From: Streptomyces sp. GESEQ-4
GTDB taxonomy: Bacteria > Actinomycetota > Actinomycetes > Streptomycetales > Streptomycetaceae
Length of the DNA: 64,000 bases
Direction of reading: 5' to 3'
Assembly: GCF_017948455.1 (NCBI RefSeq)
Contig: NZ_JAFFSU010000001.1
Coordinates: 434,001-498,000, forward strand
A program made the position numbers and the translations under genes. Position 1 is the first letter of the stretch. Every line of letters starts with the position of its first letter. Of this stretch, positions 1-8,296 are shown one piece after another. The notes beneath the pieces are model-generated. The model was given only the letters and a program-made list of their open reading frames with translations, was not told the DNA's origin and ran no database searches.

Positions 1-116
1 CCGCGCCGTTCGCCACGAAGGTCCGCCCCCGGCCCGGTGGCCTCCACTGGCCCGCCATGTCCGCCACGCAGGAACACGTGTGGAGCCGCATCGACGGCGT
101 GGGCATCACGCCCTGA
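1..116 (+). CDS. C-terminal fragment of an unknown protein (cut by window edge)
   Basis: A frame open from base 3 to a TGA at 114-116 encodes about 37 residues ending in VWSRIDGVGITP. It would be the tail of a gene entering from the left and converges on the sugar dehydrogenase gene ending at 131. There is too little sequence to name a family. The support is only the open frame and the tidy convergent spacing, so it may be spurious. Confidence 0.35.
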   Translation, partial: APFATKVRPRPGGLHWPAMSATQEHVWSRIDGVGITP

Positions 117-130
117 GGGCTGACTTGTTG

Positions 131-1237
131 TCAGCGTGCGGGGAACCGCAGGACTCGATCGTCGCCCTCGCGGGGCTGACGCGGTTGGTTGGACGTGGTG
201 AGCCAGAGTGCGCCGTCGGGGGCGATCTCCACGGTCCGCAAGCGCCCGTGGACGCCGGGGAGATATTCCTTCGGCTCACCGATGCGACCGTTGACGAGCG
301 GCATGGTGTACAGCGTCTGGCCGGTCAGGCCGGCCATGTAGAGCGTGTTGCCGGCGATGGCGATGCCCGAGGGGCCAACGGTGGTGGGAAAGGTGATCAG
401 CGGATTGGTGAGGCGGCCGTTGTCGGTGTCCCCGGTGCCTTCCACCATCGGCCAGCCGTAGTTGCGGCCGGGTTTGATCAGGTTGATCTCGTCGAAGGCA
501 TCCTCACCGAACTCGGCGGAGTACATCCGGCCCCGGGCGTCCCAGGCGAGGCCCTCCGGGTTGCGGTGGCCGTAGCTCCAGATGGGCGAGTCGGGGAACG
601 GGTTGCCCGGCGCCGGCCGGCCGTCCGGGGTGACACGCAGGATCTTGCCGTTGAGGTTGGTCAGGTCCTGCGCGTTCTCGGGGGTGCGGCCATCACCGAC
701 GGTGGCGTACAGCATGCCGTCCGGGCCGAACTTGAGGCGCCCGCCACTGTGATTCTCCCCGCGGTCGAAGGCCAGGACGACATCGAGGGGCTCGTCGGAG
801 CCGAGCTTGAAGCGGGCGATGCGGGACTCGCCATCGACGGCGGTGTAGTACACGTACACCAGCTTGTCCCGGGCGAACCGGGGGGATACGTCCAGCCCGA
901 GCAGCCCGCCATCGCCACCCGGGAGGTACACGTCGGGGATGGTGCGGACGTGCTCGGGCGCGTGCCCCGGCCCGATGCGCAGAACGCGGCTTGTCTGTCG
1001 TTCGGTGATCAGGGCGTCCCCGCCGGGCAGGAATGCCATGCCCCACGGCATCTGGATGTCAGTGGCGATCACGTCGGGGACGGCGGAGAGGTCTGGCTTG
1101 CCCAGGTGCGAGCCGGCCGACGATGCCGCCACCGGTGATGCCGGTGCAGCTGCCACCCCACCGGTGGTCGCGGTGGTGAGAGACAGAACAACCAGGGCGG
1201 CAGCCGTCCATCGCAGCGGTGACACGTATGTGTTCAT
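131..1237 (-). CDS. Secreted PQQ-dependent sugar (glucose/sorbosone) dehydrogenase family protein
   Basis: A 368-aa exported protein of the soluble quinoprotein glucose/sorbosone dehydrogenase beta-propeller family, which oxidises sugars or aldehydes outside the membrane using PQQ. Residues 1-30 form a signal peptide ending in a GGVAAAP-type region. Family hallmarks are PWGMAFLPGG followed by ITER (about 64-80), GHRNPEGLAWD (about 230), and the FGEDAFDEINL and GRNYGWP segments shortly after. I chose the ATG at 1237 because GGAGGAAAC lies just upstream and the signal peptide starts there; an upstream in-frame ATG at 1291 would only add a poor leader. The true electron acceptor and substrate cannot be read from sequence, and many family members have no demonstrated activity. 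Confidence 0.85.
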   Translation of the reverse strand: MNTYVSPLRWTAAALVVLSLTTATTGGVAAAPASPVAASSAGSHLGKPDLSAVPDVIATDIQMPWGMAFLPGGDALITERQTSRVLRIGPGHAPEHVRTIPDVYLPGGDGGLLGLDVSPRFARDKLVYVYYTAVDGESRIARFKLGSDEPLDVVLAFDRGENHSGGRLKFGPDGMLYATVGDGRTPENAQDLTNLNGKILRVTPDGRPAPGNPFPDSPIWSYGHRNPEGLAWDARGRMYSAEFGEDAFDEINLIKPGRNYGWPMVEGTGDTDNGRLTNPLITFPTTVGPSGIAIAGNTLYMAGLTGQTLYTMPLVNGRIGEPKEYLPGVHGRLRTVEIAPDGALWLTTSNQPRQPREGDDRVLRFPAR

Positions 1238-1563
1238 TGATGTTTCCTCCATCAGGGCAACCAGGGGTGCCGACCGCAGTGGCTGAATCACGGCAGCGCT
1301 GATCGCGCCCCTCGCTCAATGGGTTGAGGCGGTTGACTGCCACAGCCCGGGTTCGGGCCAATATGACGCGTTGCCGAGGCGCGTAACCAGGGGCTGTCAC
1401 CCCCTGGCTGAGCAGCCGTCAGGTAGCTGAGAAACACAGGATCGGCCTCGGCCGTTGGTGCAACTTTGGTCGCGGCGCCCCGCCCCTGCTTCATCCCTTT
1501 GTCGGCCGCCGCGCGACCACCGATCGATATCGGGACGGGTCAGGACCTTCCTAGCGTGGGTCC
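1238..1563. other. Intergenic region, divergent promoters
   Basis: 326 bases without a gene between two divergently transcribed genes. It holds a small hairpin (CCAGGGG at 1387-1393 with CCCCTGG at 1401-1407) and, just before the rightward gene, TAGCGT at 1550-1555, a plausible -10 element for a short-leader or leaderless transcript. I see no other structure. Confidence 0.4.
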
Positions 1564-2829
1564 ATGACGATCACGAGCAAAGAGCAGCCGGTGCGGCGCG
1601 GAGGCGTACGGGCCGAGGAGCGGGCGCTCGCACCCGACCTCGCGCGCGGGTTCATGTTGTTGCTCATCGTCCTTTCCAACACGGCCTTCCACCTCTGGGC
1701 GGCGCGGGGCGGACCTGCGGGATGGCAGCCCGTGGACGGCTCGTGGCTCGACCACTCGGTGCAGTTCACCATGATCACCGTGCTGGACCTGCGGATCTAT
1801 CCGCTCTTCGCGTTCCTCTTCGGCTACGGGATGATGCAGCTCTATCTGCGGCAGACGACCGCAGGCACCTCCGAGCGGGACACGGTCCGGATCCTGCGCA
1901 GGCGCAGTCTCTGGCTGATCGTCATCGGCCTGACGCACTCCGCTCTGCTGATGGCGGGCGACATCGTCGGCTACTACGGAGTGCTGAGCCTCGTCCTCGG
2001 CCTCGTCTTCCTGCGTCGAAGCGAACGCGCACTGAAGTGGTGGATCTGGATCGGCGGCGCCCAGATGGTGCTCCTGGCGCTGCAGCCGGTCGTATCGGCT
2101 CTGTTCCAGGGGGAGTTGGGGTCTCTCGGAGACGCCGCCGACGCGGATGCGGGCTACGTGGCGTACGCCGCGGAGGAGAAGAGCTGGCTCGACGCGGCCG
2201 GCACCCGCGTGTCCACCGGCCTGTTTGTCACCTCCGGCGGCCTGCTCGCGCTCGTCGGTGGCGGCTACGTCATCTTCCTGCTCGGGTTCTGGGCGGCCCG
2301 CCGCCGGGTTCTGGAGGAACCTGGGCTCCATCGGACCCTGCTGCGCCGCACGGCCGTCATCGGCATCACGGTCGGCTGGCTCGGCGCACTGCCCGCCGCG
2401 CTCGCCCACGTCGGGGCCCTCGACGTACCGGACGACGCGCAGAGCGAAACGGGAGCGCTCTACCTGCTCCGGGAACTCACGGGCAACGCCGCCGGACTCG
2501 GCTACGTCGCCGCTGTCGCCCTGTTCGCGCACTGGTGGACGAGCAGGAGGAGCCGACGGGGTTCAGCAGCCGTGGCGGCGGTCTCGGCGGTCGGCAAGCG
2601 GTCCCTGTCCTGCTACCTCGCGCACTCGCTGCTCTTCGCCCCGGTGCTGGCCGCCTGGGGCCTCGGGCTGGGCGAACACCTGACCAGCGCGACCATGGCG
2701 CTCTTCGCGGTCGGCGTCTGGCTGATCACTGTGGCGGGGGCGTACGCCCTTGAGCGGGCGGGGCGCCGAGGGCCGGTGGAGGTGGTGCTGCGGCGGCTAA
2801 TGTACGGGACGCGGGGCCGGGCGGGGTGA
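1564..2829 (+). CDS. DUF418 domain integral membrane protein
   Basis: A 421-aa polytopic membrane protein. The N-terminal part carries the DUF418-associated opening (ALAPDLARGFMLLLIVLSN), and the C-terminal half carries the DUF418 signature region (GKRSLSCYLAHSLLF, about residues 345-360). Around eight to ten hydrophobic segments are spread along the chain, with a hydrophilic stretch near 190-220. Family members are called putative transporters or are linked to acyltransferase-like membrane proteins, but no substrate is established. The start at 1564 has no good ribosome binding site but sits 8 bases after a TAGCGT element, so the mRNA may be leaderless. A strong hairpin follows the gene. Confidence 0.8.
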   Translation: MTITSKEQPVRRGGVRAEERALAPDLARGFMLLLIVLSNTAFHLWAARGGPAGWQPVDGSWLDHSVQFTMITVLDLRIYPLFAFLFGYGMMQLYLRQTTAGTSERDTVRILRRRSLWLIVIGLTHSALLMAGDIVGYYGVLSLVLGLVFLRRSERALKWWIWIGGAQMVLLALQPVVSALFQGELGSLGDAADADAGYVAYAAEEKSWLDAAGTRVSTGLFVTSGGLLALVGGGYVIFLLGFWAARRRVLEEPGLHRTLLRRTAVIGITVGWLGALPAALAHVGALDVPDDAQSETGALYLLRELTGNAAGLGYVAAVALFAHWWTSRRSRRGSAAVAAVSAVGKRSLSCYLAHSLLFAPVLAAWGLGLGEHLTSATMALFAVGVWLITVAGAYALERAGRRGPVEVVLRRLMYGTRGRAG

Positions 2830-2850
2830 CGCGGCTGGGCTGGGACGCTG

Positions 2851-2886
2851 CGGACGGCCCGGGCCGGTGAGGGTCCGGGCCGTCCG
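2851..2886. terminator. Bidirectional hairpin terminator
   Basis: Perfect 12-bp inverted repeat, CGGACGGCCCGG at 2851-2862 and CCGGGCCGTCCG at 2875-2886, with a 12-base loop. It lies between the convergent DUF418 and glycoside hydrolase genes and can stop both transcripts. It lacks a long T tract, as is usual in Streptomyces. Confidence 0.75.
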
Positions 2887-2891
2887 TCGCG

Positions 2892-5582
2892 CTACTTCCC
2901 CGCGAGTGGTGTCACGGTGATGCGGTCGATGACCGGTGCGTACGGGGACCGCTGGTCGTACTGGTTGTAGGTGTCGCCGTTGAAGTCGGGCAGCTCCTGC
3001 GCGGTGAAGGTGAGCCGGTTCGTGCCCTTCTTCAGGGTGACCGGGACGGTCAGTTCCCAGAAGTTGTTGAAGTGGAAGGTCGTCGGGAACAGCACGCGGC
3101 GGGCCGCTCCGCCGTTGACCGAGAGGTCGGCGTGGCGGGCGATCGGGTCGGGGTTGTAGTGGGTGGCGGGTGCCTGTTCGGCGTTGGAGTAGCGGATGGT
3201 CACGGCGTGCCGGCCGGAACGTTCGGCGACGACGTCGAGGGAGAGCGCGTTGGCCTTGCCGTCGCCGATGTCCGTGACGGCCTTTCCAGCCGTGGCGAAG
3301 GTGTAGGCCTCAGTCACCTTGGCCGCACCCGTCAGAGCCCCGTCCTCCGCCTGGTACACCTTCGACGGCAGGGTGCCGCCGGAGGGCGTGACCTGGAGCC
3401 GGTCGAGGACGAGTTCACGGGAATCGCCGGTGACAGTGATCTTGTTGATGCCGCCGGACAGGAACATCCGGACGGTGTCCGTGCCCTTCTTGGCGCCGCC
3501 GATCCCGGGTACGTCGAGCTTCTCGCCGTTGAGCGACAGGCTCGCCCGGCCGCCGCCGAGGTGGCCGACGGACACGGTCGCCTCGCCGTCGGCGGGCGCG
3601 TGGACCCAGAAGGTGGCGGAGTCGCCCTTGCCGAGCGGCACCGCGCCGGGGCCCGAGGCACCGCGGTAGGTGTAGTCGGGCCGGGAGCCGGACAGCGTGG
3701 CGTACTCGGCCTCGTAGACCGCCGGTGCGGTCACGTGCTCGTCGCGCAGCGCCAGGTCGACCTTGTCGATGATGGCGTCGCCCTTGGTGACGCCCAGATC
3801 CGCGTCCTTCGCGGCGAGGGTGATGCGGTGTTTGCCGGCGGTCAGCTTCACGGTGGTGTCGGTGTGGCCCCAGACCACCCACTTGTAGCCGAGGGGCAGT
3901 CGTAGCTCCTGCGGGTCCTTGTCGTCGACGCGCAGGAAGACGTTGGTGGGCCCCTGCTCCTTCACCAGGTCATACAGGTTGTAGGAGTTGGCGAACACGC
4001 TCAGGTCGTAGGTGCCGTCCTTCGGTACGTCCACGTCGAAGGCGAGCACCCCGTCGGAGCCGGTGCGCAGCCCGCCGACGTTGTAGGCGCCGGAGGTCGC
4101 GAACTTGCCGACGTCCTGCGGGGAACCCTCGGGCCCGTTCTTCGAGTAGCCGCCGCCGGTGTAGGTGGCGTTCTCCGCCTCGTACGTCTTCCGCCAGCTG
4201 ACGGAGGGTTCGGCCGGTGCGCCGCCGTCGCCGCCGGGGGAGAGGATGACCTGGTACGCCGACATCTCGTTCATGCCGGTCATGGGGAGGGTGACGGTGC
4301 CGTCGGCGCCGACCGTGAGCTCCTGGTCGGCGAGTCGAAGGGGCTGGGCCGAGTCGCCGACCTGTCCGGTCCACGGGATTTCCTGGACGGTGGCGTGCAC
4401 GGTCGTACCGAACAGCGTGGGGTCGACGTTCTTGAAGACGACGTCCGCGTCACCGCTCTTGCCGCCGAAGATCGCCCGGGACTGCCTCTTGTCCTCGTCC
4501 AGCGTGGCGACGCCCTGGAGGGTGTACTGCTCGTTGGGGTGCGGGGCGGTCACCTCGACGGTGTGGCCGGACATCTGGCCGTAGGCGTTGAACAGCCACC
4601 ACTGGCCGTTGCCCTTGTTGGCCTCGACGGCCGAGTCGTTGAGGTTGCCGTCGATGTTCCAGTAGGCCAGGTCGGCGTCGATCTTGGACTCCTCGATGGC
4701 GGAGACCCACTGGACGACCTGACCCGGTACGGAGAGGTGGTAGTTGTGGCCGTACTCGTTGACGTTGATCGGCAGTGGGCCGACGCCGACGTCCTTCTCC
4801 ATCTGCCGGTACTTGGCCACGTTCGTGCGGACCGCGGCGGGCGACGACAGCTCGTGCCAGGTCATCACGTCCGGCACCACGTCGTTGGCCTTCGTGTACC
4901 GGAGGAAGTCCTTGACCTGGCTGTAGAGGACGCTGGTGTTGGGGCCGGCGATCCGAGCGTCCGGGTCGAGGCCCTTGATGAGGTGGTAGACCTCCTTCCA
5001 GGCCGCGAAGTACTCCTTCGGGTCGTCCAGCCAGGAGACCTTGTCATAGCTCCATTCGCCGGTGCCGAACATGTTCCCTTCGGGTTCGTTGAAGGGGACG
5101 TAGACGACGTTGTCCTTGTAGTCGCCCATGGTCAGGACCTGATGGACCTGCTTCTTGATCTTCGCCTTGAAGTCGGCGAGCCGCGCCGGACCGTCCGCGC
5201 CCGGCCACTGGTACGGGAATCCGCGGTAGATGTCGGTCATGTAGATGTAGACGTCCTTGCCGCCGGAGTCCACGAATGACGGCAGGACCTCCAGGGCGTC
5301 CGCTCCCGGGTGCTGGGGCCCGTCCTGCGCCTTCGTCGAGACGGTGCGGACGTGCATGCCCTCGAGGACGTTGCGGCTGGGCACACCGTCGCCGTAGATC
5401 CCGTACAGCGAGCCGGAGGCGCCACCGTGGAAGGCGCCGGTGTCGGTGCCGAGGTCGATGGTGAGCTGCTCCGGTTCCGCCGCGCTCGCGGCACCGGCGG
5501 CGGGTACGGCCAGTAGGGCGGCGAGGGCTGCTACGGCGGTGGCACCGGCGGCTGCTGTTCTTGTGCTGCGTTTGCGTCGCAC
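2892..5582 (-). CDS. Secreted clan GH-A glycoside hydrolase with three CBM6/35-like modules
   Basis: An 896-aa extracellular polysaccharide hydrolase. From the GTG at 5582: a signal peptide with RRKR followed by an alanine-rich core (1-35), then a (beta/alpha)8-type catalytic domain (about 40-450) with a likely acid/base Glu166 in FNEPEG and nucleophile Glu276 in NVNEYGH, the clan GH-A arrangement (retaining). After this come three carbohydrate-binding-like modules starting with YEAENA (about 467), YEAEYA (about 625) and YQAEDG (about 745), typical of CBM6/CBM35 folds. The exact GH family is not certain; it resembles GH39/GH30-type enzymes. GTG 5582 is preferred because GGAG sits 6 bases upstream; an upstream ATG at 5666 gives no usable signal sequence. 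The gene diverges from the LacI gene, with four operators between them. Confidence 0.8.
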   Translation of the reverse strand: MRRKRSTRTAAAGATAVAALAALLAVPAAGAASAAEPEQLTIDLGTDTGAFHGGASGSLYGIYGDGVPSRNVLEGMHVRTVSTKAQDGPQHPGADALEVLPSFVDSGGKDVYIYMTDIYRGFPYQWPGADGPARLADFKAKIKKQVHQVLTMGDYKDNVVYVPFNEPEGNMFGTGEWSYDKVSWLDDPKEYFAAWKEVYHLIKGLDPDARIAGPNTSVLYSQVKDFLRYTKANDVVPDVMTWHELSSPAAVRTNVAKYRQMEKDVGVGPLPINVNEYGHNYHLSVPGQVVQWVSAIEESKIDADLAYWNIDGNLNDSAVEANKGNGQWWLFNAYGQMSGHTVEVTAPHPNEQYTLQGVATLDEDKRQSRAIFGGKSGDADVVFKNVDPTLFGTTVHATVQEIPWTGQVGDSAQPLRLADQELTVGADGTVTLPMTGMNEMSAYQVILSPGGDGGAPAEPSVSWRKTYEAENATYTGGGYSKNGPEGSPQDVGKFATSGAYNVGGLRTGSDGVLAFDVDVPKDGTYDLSVFANSYNLYDLVKEQGPTNVFLRVDDKDPQELRLPLGYKWVVWGHTDTTVKLTAGKHRITLAAKDADLGVTKGDAIIDKVDLALRDEHVTAPAVYEAEYATLSGSRPDYTYRGASGPGAVPLGKGDSATFWVHAPADGEATVSVGHLGGGRASLSLNGEKLDVPGIGGAKKGTDTVRMFLSGGINKITVTGDSRELVLDRLQVTPSGGTLPSKVYQAEDGALTGAAKVTEAYTFATAGKAVTDIGDGKANALSLDVVAERSGRHAVTIRYSNAEQAPATHYNPDPIARHADLSVNGGAARRVLFPTTFHFNNFWELTVPVTLKKGTNRLTFTAQELPDFNGDTYNQYDQRSPYAPVIDRITVTPLAGK

Positions 5583-5723
5583 TGAGGTCTCCGTGGGGGT
5601 GATCCGTCCCGTCCATGACGTGAACCGGTTCGAGCGGTGGTGAGCTGGACGGGCCCGGAACGGCATGGCCCAGCTCGGGCGGACGCGGCGGCTGTGAGCG
5701 GCTCGGTCGAACCGGTTCGCCGG

Positions 5724-5753
5724 AAGCTAGCACCGCCGGAAACAGAGCAGCAA
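5724..5753 (-). promoter_or_regulatory. Predicted promoter of the GH-A hydrolase gene
   Basis: Reading leftwards, TTGCTG (5748-5753) and TAGCTT (5724-5729) are separated by 18 bases, a good vegetative -35/-10 pair. The predicted start of transcription falls on the operator copy at 5708-5719, so a bound repressor would block initiation. Confidence 0.6.
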
Positions 5754-5803
5754 TACCTCCGACGCGGATTGGGCGGCGGTTTCCCGGAGTTGTGCGCAAG
5801 GCA

Positions 5804-5832
5804 TTGACAGCGTCTCCGGGCACTCCTAGCTT
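5804..5832 (+). promoter_or_regulatory. Predicted promoter of lacI-type gene
   Basis: TTGACA at 5804-5809 and TAGCTT at 5827-5832 are separated by 17 bases, a near-consensus vegetative promoter. The expected start (about 5839) is immediately followed by two operator copies, giving simple autorepression. Confidence 0.65.
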
Positions 5833-5893
5833 CCGTCAAGCGAACCGGTTCGACAATCGGCTCGCTTGCGAACCGGATCGACGAAGGAGTGCC

Positions 5894-6904
5894 GTGAACA
5901 TCGGGGAGATCGCCGAACGGGCCGGTGTCTCGCGGAGCACCGTGTCCTACGCGCTGAGTGGCAAGCGCCCCGTGTCGGAGGAGACGCGTCGCAAGATCCA
6001 GCGGGTCATCGACGAACTGGGCTACCGGCCCAACGCGAGCGCCCGTGCCCTGGCCAACGGCCGGACCAGCACCCTCGGTCTGGTATTCCCGCCCGCCGGC
6101 AACCACTACACCGGCATGCAACTCGACTTCATCGGCAGCGTGGTGGAAGCGGCGGCGGCCTACGACTACGACGTGCTGCTCTCCCCGAGCGGCGCGGACA
6201 GCGACCGCTCGTTCCAGCGGCTGCTGGCCGAGCGGCGGGTCGACGGCGCGATCCTGATGGAGATCAGGCTCCAGGACGACCGCGTCGACCACCTGGCCGC
6301 CCTGGACTTTCCCTCCGTGGCCATCGGCCGCACCGCGCATCCGGAGCGCGGCTGGTGGGTCGGCCTGGACCACACCGCGCTGGCGGCAGCCTGCGTGCAC
6401 CACCTCGCGGACCTCGGCCACCGCAGGATCGCCTTCGTCAACCGGCCCGAGCACCTGCTCCGCGCGGGGTACGAGTCGGCGCACCGCGGTCTGGACGGCT
6501 TCACCAAGGCGGCGGCGGAGCGCGGGCTCACCGTGCGGACGTACTGCTGCGGGGACGATGCCGCGTCGGGCCAGGCGTGCGTGGAACGGATCCTGCACGA
6601 CGACCCGGCCACCACGGCACTGGTCACCCTGAACGAGGCCGCGCTGGGCGGTCTCTACCGGGGCCTGGCCGTGGCGGGCCGCCATGTGCCGCGCGACTTC
6701 TCCGTCACCGGAGTCGTGGCCGGCCGGTGGGCGGAGACGGTGACCCCGCAGCTCACCGCGGCGGACGTGCCGGCGGCACAGATGGGAAGTCTGGCCGTCG
6801 ACCTGCTGGTCGAGCAGCTCGGCGCTCCCGACTCGGCACCGCGCCACCACCTGCTCACGCCGCCCATCTCGCTGCGGGCCAGCACCGGACCCGCCCACGT
6901 CTGA
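5894..6904 (+). CDS. LacI-family transcriptional regulator
   Basis: A 336-aa sugar-responsive repressor. Residues 1-55 form the LacI helix-turn-helix and hinge (IGEIAERAGVSRSTVSYALS, then YRPNASARALANGR); the rest is a periplasmic-binding-protein-like effector domain. The GTG at 5894 is chosen because AAGGAG lies 5 bases upstream and the HTH begins at once; an ATG at 5792 in the same frame lies within the promoter and operator region. It probably represses its own gene, the divergent hydrolase and perhaps the ABC operon downstream, releasing DNA when the imported sugar binds. The inducer is unknown. Confidence 0.9.
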   Translation: MNIGEIAERAGVSRSTVSYALSGKRPVSEETRRKIQRVIDELGYRPNASARALANGRTSTLGLVFPPAGNHYTGMQLDFIGSVVEAAAAYDYDVLLSPSGADSDRSFQRLLAERRVDGAILMEIRLQDDRVDHLAALDFPSVAIGRTAHPERGWWVGLDHTALAAACVHHLADLGHRRIAFVNRPEHLLRAGYESAHRGLDGFTKAAAERGLTVRTYCCGDDAASGQACVERILHDDPATTALVTLNEAALGGLYRGLAVAGRHVPRDFSVTGVVAGRWAETVTPQLTAADVPAAQMGSLAVDLLVEQLGAPDSAPRHHLLTPPISLRASTGPAHV

Positions 6905-6983
6905 CCGGACCCCCGGTTCCGGCTCGAACGCCCGATTCCAGCCCCTCGTACACCTGCCTCGGCCCGCTTGCCCGGCCGCCTCC

Positions 6984-7020
6984 TCGGCATGCCCTTGCCT
7001 AAAACACGTCGGCATGCCCT
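6984..7020. repeat. Direct repeat TCGGCATGCCCT upstream of the binding-protein gene
   Basis: TCGGCATGCCCT occurs at 6984-6995 and 7009-7020 (period 25). Each copy contains the palindrome GGCATGCC. The repeats lie 25-60 bases before the importer operon, where an operator or activator site would be expected. The CGAACCGGTTCG motif is absent here, so any control would be by a different protein or indirect. Confidence 0.4.
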
Positions 7021-7044
7021 GCCGAATACACAAAGGAACGCGCC

Positions 7045-8286
7045 ATGAACGGATCCACCGGACGGCGGCTCACCGCCGCGGCCCTGACCGTCGTCGCCGT
7101 CGTCAGCGGCACCACCGCGTGCTCGTCGGACGGCAGTTCGTCCGCGAAGGGGGACGACAGCGGCACGTACACCATCTGGGACCCCTACCCACAGTTCGCC
7201 AAGGGCTCGGCGTGGGCGAAACTGCTCGACGGCTGCGGCAGCAAGGCCGGCGTGAAGATCAAGCGGACCGCGTTCGACACCAGTGACCTGACCAACAAGG
7301 TGCTCCTGGCGGCGCAGCAGGACAACTCGCCGGATGTGCTCATCGTCGACAACCCCGTGGTGTCGACCCTGGCCGAGGCGGGCGTGCTCACCACCACCGA
7401 CGACACCAAGCTGGACACCTCGAAGGCCGACCCCAACCTGCTCGCGGCAGGCCAGGCGGGCGGCAAGACCTACGGAACGCCGATCGGCGCCAACACCCTT
7501 GCCCTCTACTACAACAAGGACGTCCTCAAGGCGGCCGGGGTCGACATCGCGTCGGTCAAGGACTGGACAACGCTGACGGCGGCGCTGGAGAAGGTGAAGA
7601 AGGCCGGGAAGAAGGGCATCACGTTCTCCGCGATCGGCACCGAGGAGGGCAGCTTCCAGTTCCTGCCCTGGTTCTGGGGCTCGGGCGCGCAGCTCACCGA
7701 ACTCGACTCCGCCCAGGGCGTGTCGGCGCTGTCCCTGTGGACCGACTGGCTGGAAAAGAAGTACGCCCCCAACTCGGTGCTCAACAACACCCAGACCACC
7801 AGCTGGCAGGAGTTCGCCGGCGGCGACTACGCGTTCGCCGAGAACGGCACCTGGCAGCTCGCCAACGCGGAGAAGGCCGGCTTCGACTACGGCGTCCTGC
7901 CCATCCCGGCGTCCGGCGGGGGCAACGCGGCGGCCCCGACCGGCGGCGAGTTCGTCACCGTCCCCGTCCAGGGCGACACCGGCCGCTACACCACCGCACA
8001 GAAGCTGGCGACCTGCCTGACCAGCACCGACAACCTCTACGAGACCGACACCACCCTGTCCTACGTCGCCCCCACCACCGAGGTGCAGGACAAGCAGATC
8101 GCGGCCAATGCCGAGTTGAAGCCCTGGGTCGAGGCGGTCAAGGCGGCCAAGGGCCGCACCAGCGACGACCTCGGCACCAAGTACCCCAAGATCTCCGAGC
8201 AGTTGTGGAAGGCGGTCCAGTCCGCCCTGAGCGGGTCCAAGTCACCCAAGGACGCCCTCACTTCGGCGCAGGCCGCGGTCAAGTGA
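7045..8286 (+). CDS. ABC importer extracellular sugar-binding lipoprotein
   Basis: A 413-aa family 1 solute-binding protein that captures a sugar outside the cell and hands it to the membrane permeases encoded next. It has a lipoprotein signal: positive start (GRR), hydrophobic core, then SGTTACSS with Cys26 as likely lipidated residue. The -3 position is Thr instead of the usual Leu/Val, so the lipobox is imperfect. The internal segment TYGTPIGANTLALYYNKDVL is the classic signature of sugar-binding proteins of this family. AAAGGA lies about 7 bases before the ATG. It is the first gene of a 3-gene importer set plus a cytoplasmic glycosidase. Confidence 0.9.
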   Translation: MNGSTGRRLTAAALTVVAVVSGTTACSSDGSSSAKGDDSGTYTIWDPYPQFAKGSAWAKLLDGCGSKAGVKIKRTAFDTSDLTNKVLLAAQQDNSPDVLIVDNPVVSTLAEAGVLTTTDDTKLDTSKADPNLLAAGQAGGKTYGTPIGANTLALYYNKDVLKAAGVDIASVKDWTTLTAALEKVKKAGKKGITFSAIGTEEGSFQFLPWFWGSGAQLTELDSAQGVSALSLWTDWLEKKYAPNSVLNNTQTTSWQEFAGGDYAFAENGTWQLANAEKAGFDYGVLPIPASGGGNAAAPTGGEFVTVPVQGDTGRYTTAQKLATCLTSTDNLYETDTTLSYVAPTTEVQDKQIAANAELKPWVEAVKAAKGRTSDDLGTKYPKISEQLWKAVQSALSGSKSPKDALTSAQAAVK

Positions 8287-8296
8287 CGTGGGGCCG

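Larger units (their letters stand above)
5621..5880. promoter_or_regulatory. Four LacI-type operators (CGAACCGGTTCG)
   Basis: Four copies of one 12-bp palindrome lie between the hydrolase and lacI start codons: TGAACCGGTTCG at 5621-5632, CGAACCGGTTCG at 5708-5719, CGAACCGGTTCG at 5841-5852 and CGAACCGGATCG at 5869-5880. The centre C-G step and palindromy are those of LacI/GalR-family sites. Two copies sit at and downstream of the hydrolase promoter, and two sit between the lacI promoter and its start codon. The binding protein is inferred to be the adjacent LacI. Confidence 0.85.

Noticed and set aside
3072..3905. Long + strand frame within the GH-A hydrolase
   Set aside because: Antisense to the binding modules, Val/Gly/Asp-rich shadow sequence without motifs.
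5583..5666. Upstream ATG start for the hydrolase at 5666
   Set aside because: It would place the operator at 5621 inside the gene and add a non-signal leader; GTG 5582 has a ribosome binding site and starts the signal peptide.
5531..7033. Long - strand frame opposite the LacI gene at 5894
   Set aside because: It crosses the operator/promoter region and is antisense to a clear LacI gene; composition is shadow-like.
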